A stretch of DNA of 20,314 nucleotides from a virus, in the IMG/VR virus record IMGVR_UViG_3300027597_000053, positions 1 to 20,314 of that record; one strand, 5' to 3'. Position 1 is the stretch's first letter. Every line of letters starts with the position of its first letter. This document shows, one piece after another, positions 18,982-20,314 of the stretch. The position numbers and the translations under genes were made by a program. Below the pieces are notes generated by a model. That model saw nothing but the letters and a program-made list of their open reading frames with translations, was not told where the DNA came from and did not search any database.

Positions 18982-19059
18982 TTTAATTGGAAAAACACCG
19001 GCCTCCAAATCCGGGGACAGAAGATGCAAGTGGGAGTTCGAATCTCTCTAGACCTGCCA
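18972..19059 (+). tRNA. tRNA-Trp(CCA), copy 1, with 17-nt variable region
   Basis: Acceptor GGGTCTA/TAGACCT (G-T first pair), D stem GTTT/AAAC, anticodon stem CCGGC/TCCGG with inner C-T mismatch, loop CTCCAAA, T arm GGGAG/CTCTC, G73 as in bacterial tRNA-Trp, CCA encoded. The variable region is 17 nt instead of 5, with no clear stem. Confidence 0.85.
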
Positions 19060-19065
19060 GTTTTT

Positions 19066-19141
19066 AGGTTGTTAGTATAACGGTTATTATTCTGGCCTCC
19101 AAAGCCATGAGATTGCGGTTCGAATCCGTAGCGACCTGCCA
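19066..19141 (+). tRNA. tRNA-Trp(CCA), copy 2
   Basis: Acceptor AGGTTGT/GCGACCT, anticodon stem CTGGC/GCCAT with an outer C-T mismatch, loop CTCCAAA, 5-nt variable loop, T arm TGCGG/CCGTA, G73, CCA encoded. Confidence 0.9.
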
Positions 19142-19172
19142 AATGCTGATATAACATTTTAAGTATATTAAT

Positions 19173-19243
19173 AGAGAATTGGTGTAAGCGCACACGCTCC
19201 GGGCCTAATGGAGTGGGTTGAGGTTCAAGTCCTTGGTTCTCTG
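19173..19243 (+). tRNA. Irregular tRNA, possible Arg(CCT), G33, no GG in D loop, CCG end
   Basis: Acceptor AGAGAAT/GTTCTCT and T arm with TTCAAGT are sound; G73. The D stem GTGT/ACAC closes a 6-nt loop AAGCGC that lacks the usual GG. Anticodon stem CTCCG/TGGAG with loop GGCCTAA gives CCT but with G in place of T33. Followed by CCG. Probably decayed or structurally unusual. Confidence 0.55.
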
Positions 19244-19258
19244 CCGTTGCTAATGGTG

Positions 19259-19279
19259 TATCATAGTTAAAATATGATA
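19259..19279 (+). repeat. 7-bp hairpin upstream of truncated tRNA-Cys
   Basis: TATCATA and TATGATA with 7-nt loop GTTAAAA. No T-run; possible precursor processing hairpin. Confidence 0.5.
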
Positions 19280-19291
19280 TTCCTCCAATAC

Positions 19292-19347
19292 GTGTGGACT
19301 GAATGGTTGAGGCAGCGGTCTGCAAAACCGCTTTATGTGGGTTCGAG
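19292..19347 (+). pseudogene. 5' three quarters of a tRNA-Cys(GCA), cut in the T loop
   Basis: Anticodon stem GCGGT/ACCGC with loop CTGCAAA (GCA), a TTTAT variable loop, T stem GTGGG and TTCGAG follow one another, then the sequence changes to A/T-rich DNA leading to the HNH gene. The rest of the T loop, the T-stem 3' strand and the acceptor 3' strand are absent here and not found downstream. The exact 5' end is uncertain because the pairing partner is missing. Confidence 0.8.
19336..19347 (+). repeat. 12-bp direct repeat, left copy (tRNA T arm)
   Basis: TGTGGGTTCGAG here and at 20171-20182. The left copy ends exactly where tRNA-Cys is broken; the right copy is in the intact tRNA-Leu. The pair brackets the HNH gene, consistent with recombination between T arms. 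Confidence 0.75.
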
Positions 19348-19375
19348 ATTAATAAATAGTTCATGGAGATTAAAC

Positions 19376-20245
19376 ATGAACTATAAAAACATATACAATG
19401 ATATTATTGAAAAAAGAAAAGAAAACATACCAACAGGTTATACCGAAGAACATCATATAATACCTCGTTGTTTAGGTGGTACAGATGATAAAGATAATTT
19501 AGTTAAATTAACGGCTAAAGAACATTTTATCTGTCATTTGTTATTAACAAAAATGTATGAATATGGAACAATTGAATATTACAAAATGTGCAATGCTTTT
19601 TTGATGATGCTTGTTACTAGTAAAGATCATCAAAATAATAGATATATTACTTCTAGAAAATATGAAAAATTAAAAGTTTCATTTTCTGAAAGAATGTCAA
19701 CTTTACAAAGTGGTAAAAATAATTCTCAACATGGTACGATGTGGATTTATAATAAAGAATTACAACAATGTAAAAAAGTACCAAAAGATAGTGAATTAGA
19801 ATCTGGTTGGTATAAAGGAAGGGTTTTAAATTGGAATAAACAAATTAAAATAAAACCACCAAAATTAAAAAAGGAAAAATTATTATTTGAAAACATTTGC
19901 GATATATGTGGTAATATTTTTTCAACAATAGATAAAAATAGAATAATTTGTTCTGTTTTGTGTACACAGAAAAATGCTAGTAAAAAAGCATCTATAAAAA
20001 ATACAAAAAAAGTTATAGATGATAATGGTATTGTTTATAATAGCATGAAAGAGGCAGGAGAAAAATTAAATGTAACCCCTGAATGTATCTATTATAGAAT
20101 ACAAAGAGGAATTTACAAATATGCGAAAGTAGACCAACGGTTAGAGTCAAATGCCTTAGAAGCATTGTGTTGTGGGTTCGAGTCCCACCTTTCGCACCAG
20201 AAAGTTAGTATAATGAAGAGATATAGAGGACTCGTGAACGGGTAA
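19376..20245 (+). CDS. HNH homing endonuclease, C-terminus reading through tRNA-Leu
   Basis: ATG 19376 with GGAG at 19365-19368. Residues 25-55 hold the HNH core (EHHIIPRCLGG, then NL, KEHFICH). A WIYN...GWYKGR segment (123-149) typical of mobile HNH proteins follows, then a zinc-ribbon-like C175-x2-C178...C192-x3-C196, and a NUMOD-like DNA-binding helix VYNSMKEAGEKLNVTPECIYYRI (220-242). Such enzymes cut intron- or gene-free sites to spread their own gene. Codon 250 begins exactly at the first base of the tRNA-Leu gene, so the last 40 residues are tRNA sequence and beyond. The gene is more AT-rich than its neighbours, and sits directly behind a broken tRNA-Cys, both signs of recent transfer. 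Confidence 0.88.
   Translation: MNYKNIYNDIIEKRKENIPTGYTEEHHIIPRCLGGTDDKDNLVKLTAKEHFICHLLLTKMYEYGTIEYYKMCNAFLMMLVTSKDHQNNRYITSRKYEKLKVSFSERMSTLQSGKNNSQHGTMWIYNKELQQCKKVPKDSELESGWYKGRVLNWNKQIKIKPPKLKKEKLLFENICDICGNIFSTIDKNRIICSVLCTQKNASKKASIKNTKKVIDDNGIVYNSMKEAGEKLNVTPECIYYRIQRGIYKYAKVDQRLESNALEALCCGFESHLSHQKVSIMKRYRGLVNG
20123..20199 (+). tRNA. tRNA with anticodon TAG (Leu), short variable loop
   Basis: Acceptor GCGAAAG/CTTTCGC, D stem GAC/GTC, anticodon stem AATGC/GCATT, loop CTTAGAA with TAG, 5-nt variable loop, T arm GTGGG/CCCAC, A73 and CCA encoded. It reads CUA/CUN Leu codons by anticodon, but bacterial tRNA-Leu has a long variable arm, absent here. It lies entirely inside the HNH reading frame. 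Confidence 0.85.
20171..20182 (+). repeat. 12-bp direct repeat, right copy
   Basis: Second copy of TGTGGGTTCGAG, inside the T arm of tRNA-Leu(TAG). Confidence 0.75.
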
Positions 20246-20314
20246 GGCCGCATAGTTAAACACTCTATATTAAGTACGACCGGGAACATGCACCGGAATG
20301 TTGTGGTTAGATTC
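20204..20314 (+). other. Structured tRNA-like sequence cut by the window end
   Basis: GTTAGTATAATG (20204-20215) resembles the D arms of tRNA-Ala copy 1 and tRNA-Trp copy 2. ATATAGAG (20221-20228) pairs perfectly with CTCTATAT (20263-20270). Near the edge, CCGG...CCGG flanks GAACATGCA (with CAT), followed by GTGGTTAGATTC, like the T arm of tRNA-Gly copy 2. At least one more tRNA probably continues beyond the window, but I cannot draw a complete cloverleaf. Confidence 0.4.

Noticed and set aside
19348-20122. Group I intron in tRNA-Cys carrying the HNH gene
   Set aside because: The break is in the T loop rather than the anticodon loop, no intron core is visible, and no matching tRNA-Cys 3' half was found downstream.
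17528-20314. CRISPR-like repeats
   Set aside because: The recurring motifs (GGTTCGA, TAGCTCC) are tRNA T-arm and acceptor elements; no regular repeat-spacer pattern exists.

Overview
The window is a low-GC stretch of a T4-superfamily (myovirus-like) phage genome. On one strand, in close to the T4 or cyanophage order, it carries a gp55-type late sigma factor, gp47 (Mre11/SbcD-like nuclease), gp45 sliding clamp, gp44 clamp loader, gp62, gp43 family-B DNA polymerase, a DexA-like protein, UvsX recombinase and gp41 DnaB-like helicase. The host is unknown. The promoters are near-perfect host sigma70 sites (TTGACA, 16-18 bp, TATAAT-like), so early transcription by a bacterial housekeeping RNA polymerase is likely.

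Layout. 1-510 (minus): the first 170 residues of a tyrosyl-tRNA synthetase, cut by the window edge and preceded by a long hairpin-rich leader with its own sigma70 promoter. 919-3382: gp55, a 51-aa ORF, gp47 and two small ORFs, closed by a GAAA-loop terminator. 3415-7589: a second operon with gp45, gp44 and five accessory genes: a DUF1653-like protein at the usual gp62 position, an unknown protein, a 5'-deoxynucleotidase, a small CxxC protein, and a 253-aa stand-alone catalytic core resembling glycyl-tRNA synthetase. 7594-11440: gp62 (moved away from gp44), gp43 and a DexA-like protein whose catalytic acids are mostly replaced. It ends at a bidirectional terminator shared with a lone minus-strand ORF. 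11798-17265: UvsX, a small ORF, gp41, a ligase-fold (covalent nucleotidyltransferase-like) protein overlapping a PD-(D/E)XK-like protein, two Cys-rich tandem paralogues (the first frameshifted) and a 60-aa ORF. 17288-17512: a monocistronic unit for a 34-aa peptide with its own consensus promoter and terminator.

17528 to the right edge is a tRNA array: Gly x3, His x2, Cys, Ala x3, Trp x2, Leu and several irregular tRNAs, with small ORFs between them. A second tRNA-Cys is cut off in its T loop and followed directly by an HNH homing endonuclease gene. The reading frame of that gene runs through the whole downstream tRNA-Leu(UAG). Seven of the fifteen full-length tRNAs encode CCG, not CCA, at the 3' end. 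Several have unusual discriminator bases, anticodon loops or variable loops.

Taken together, the replication module is conventional. The unusual biology is a phage translation toolkit: two aminoacyl-tRNA synthetase genes (one a minimal core) plus a large, partly aberrant tRNA set and a ligase/nuclease-like gene pair. All functional statements rest on motif recognition by eye; no database search was run.
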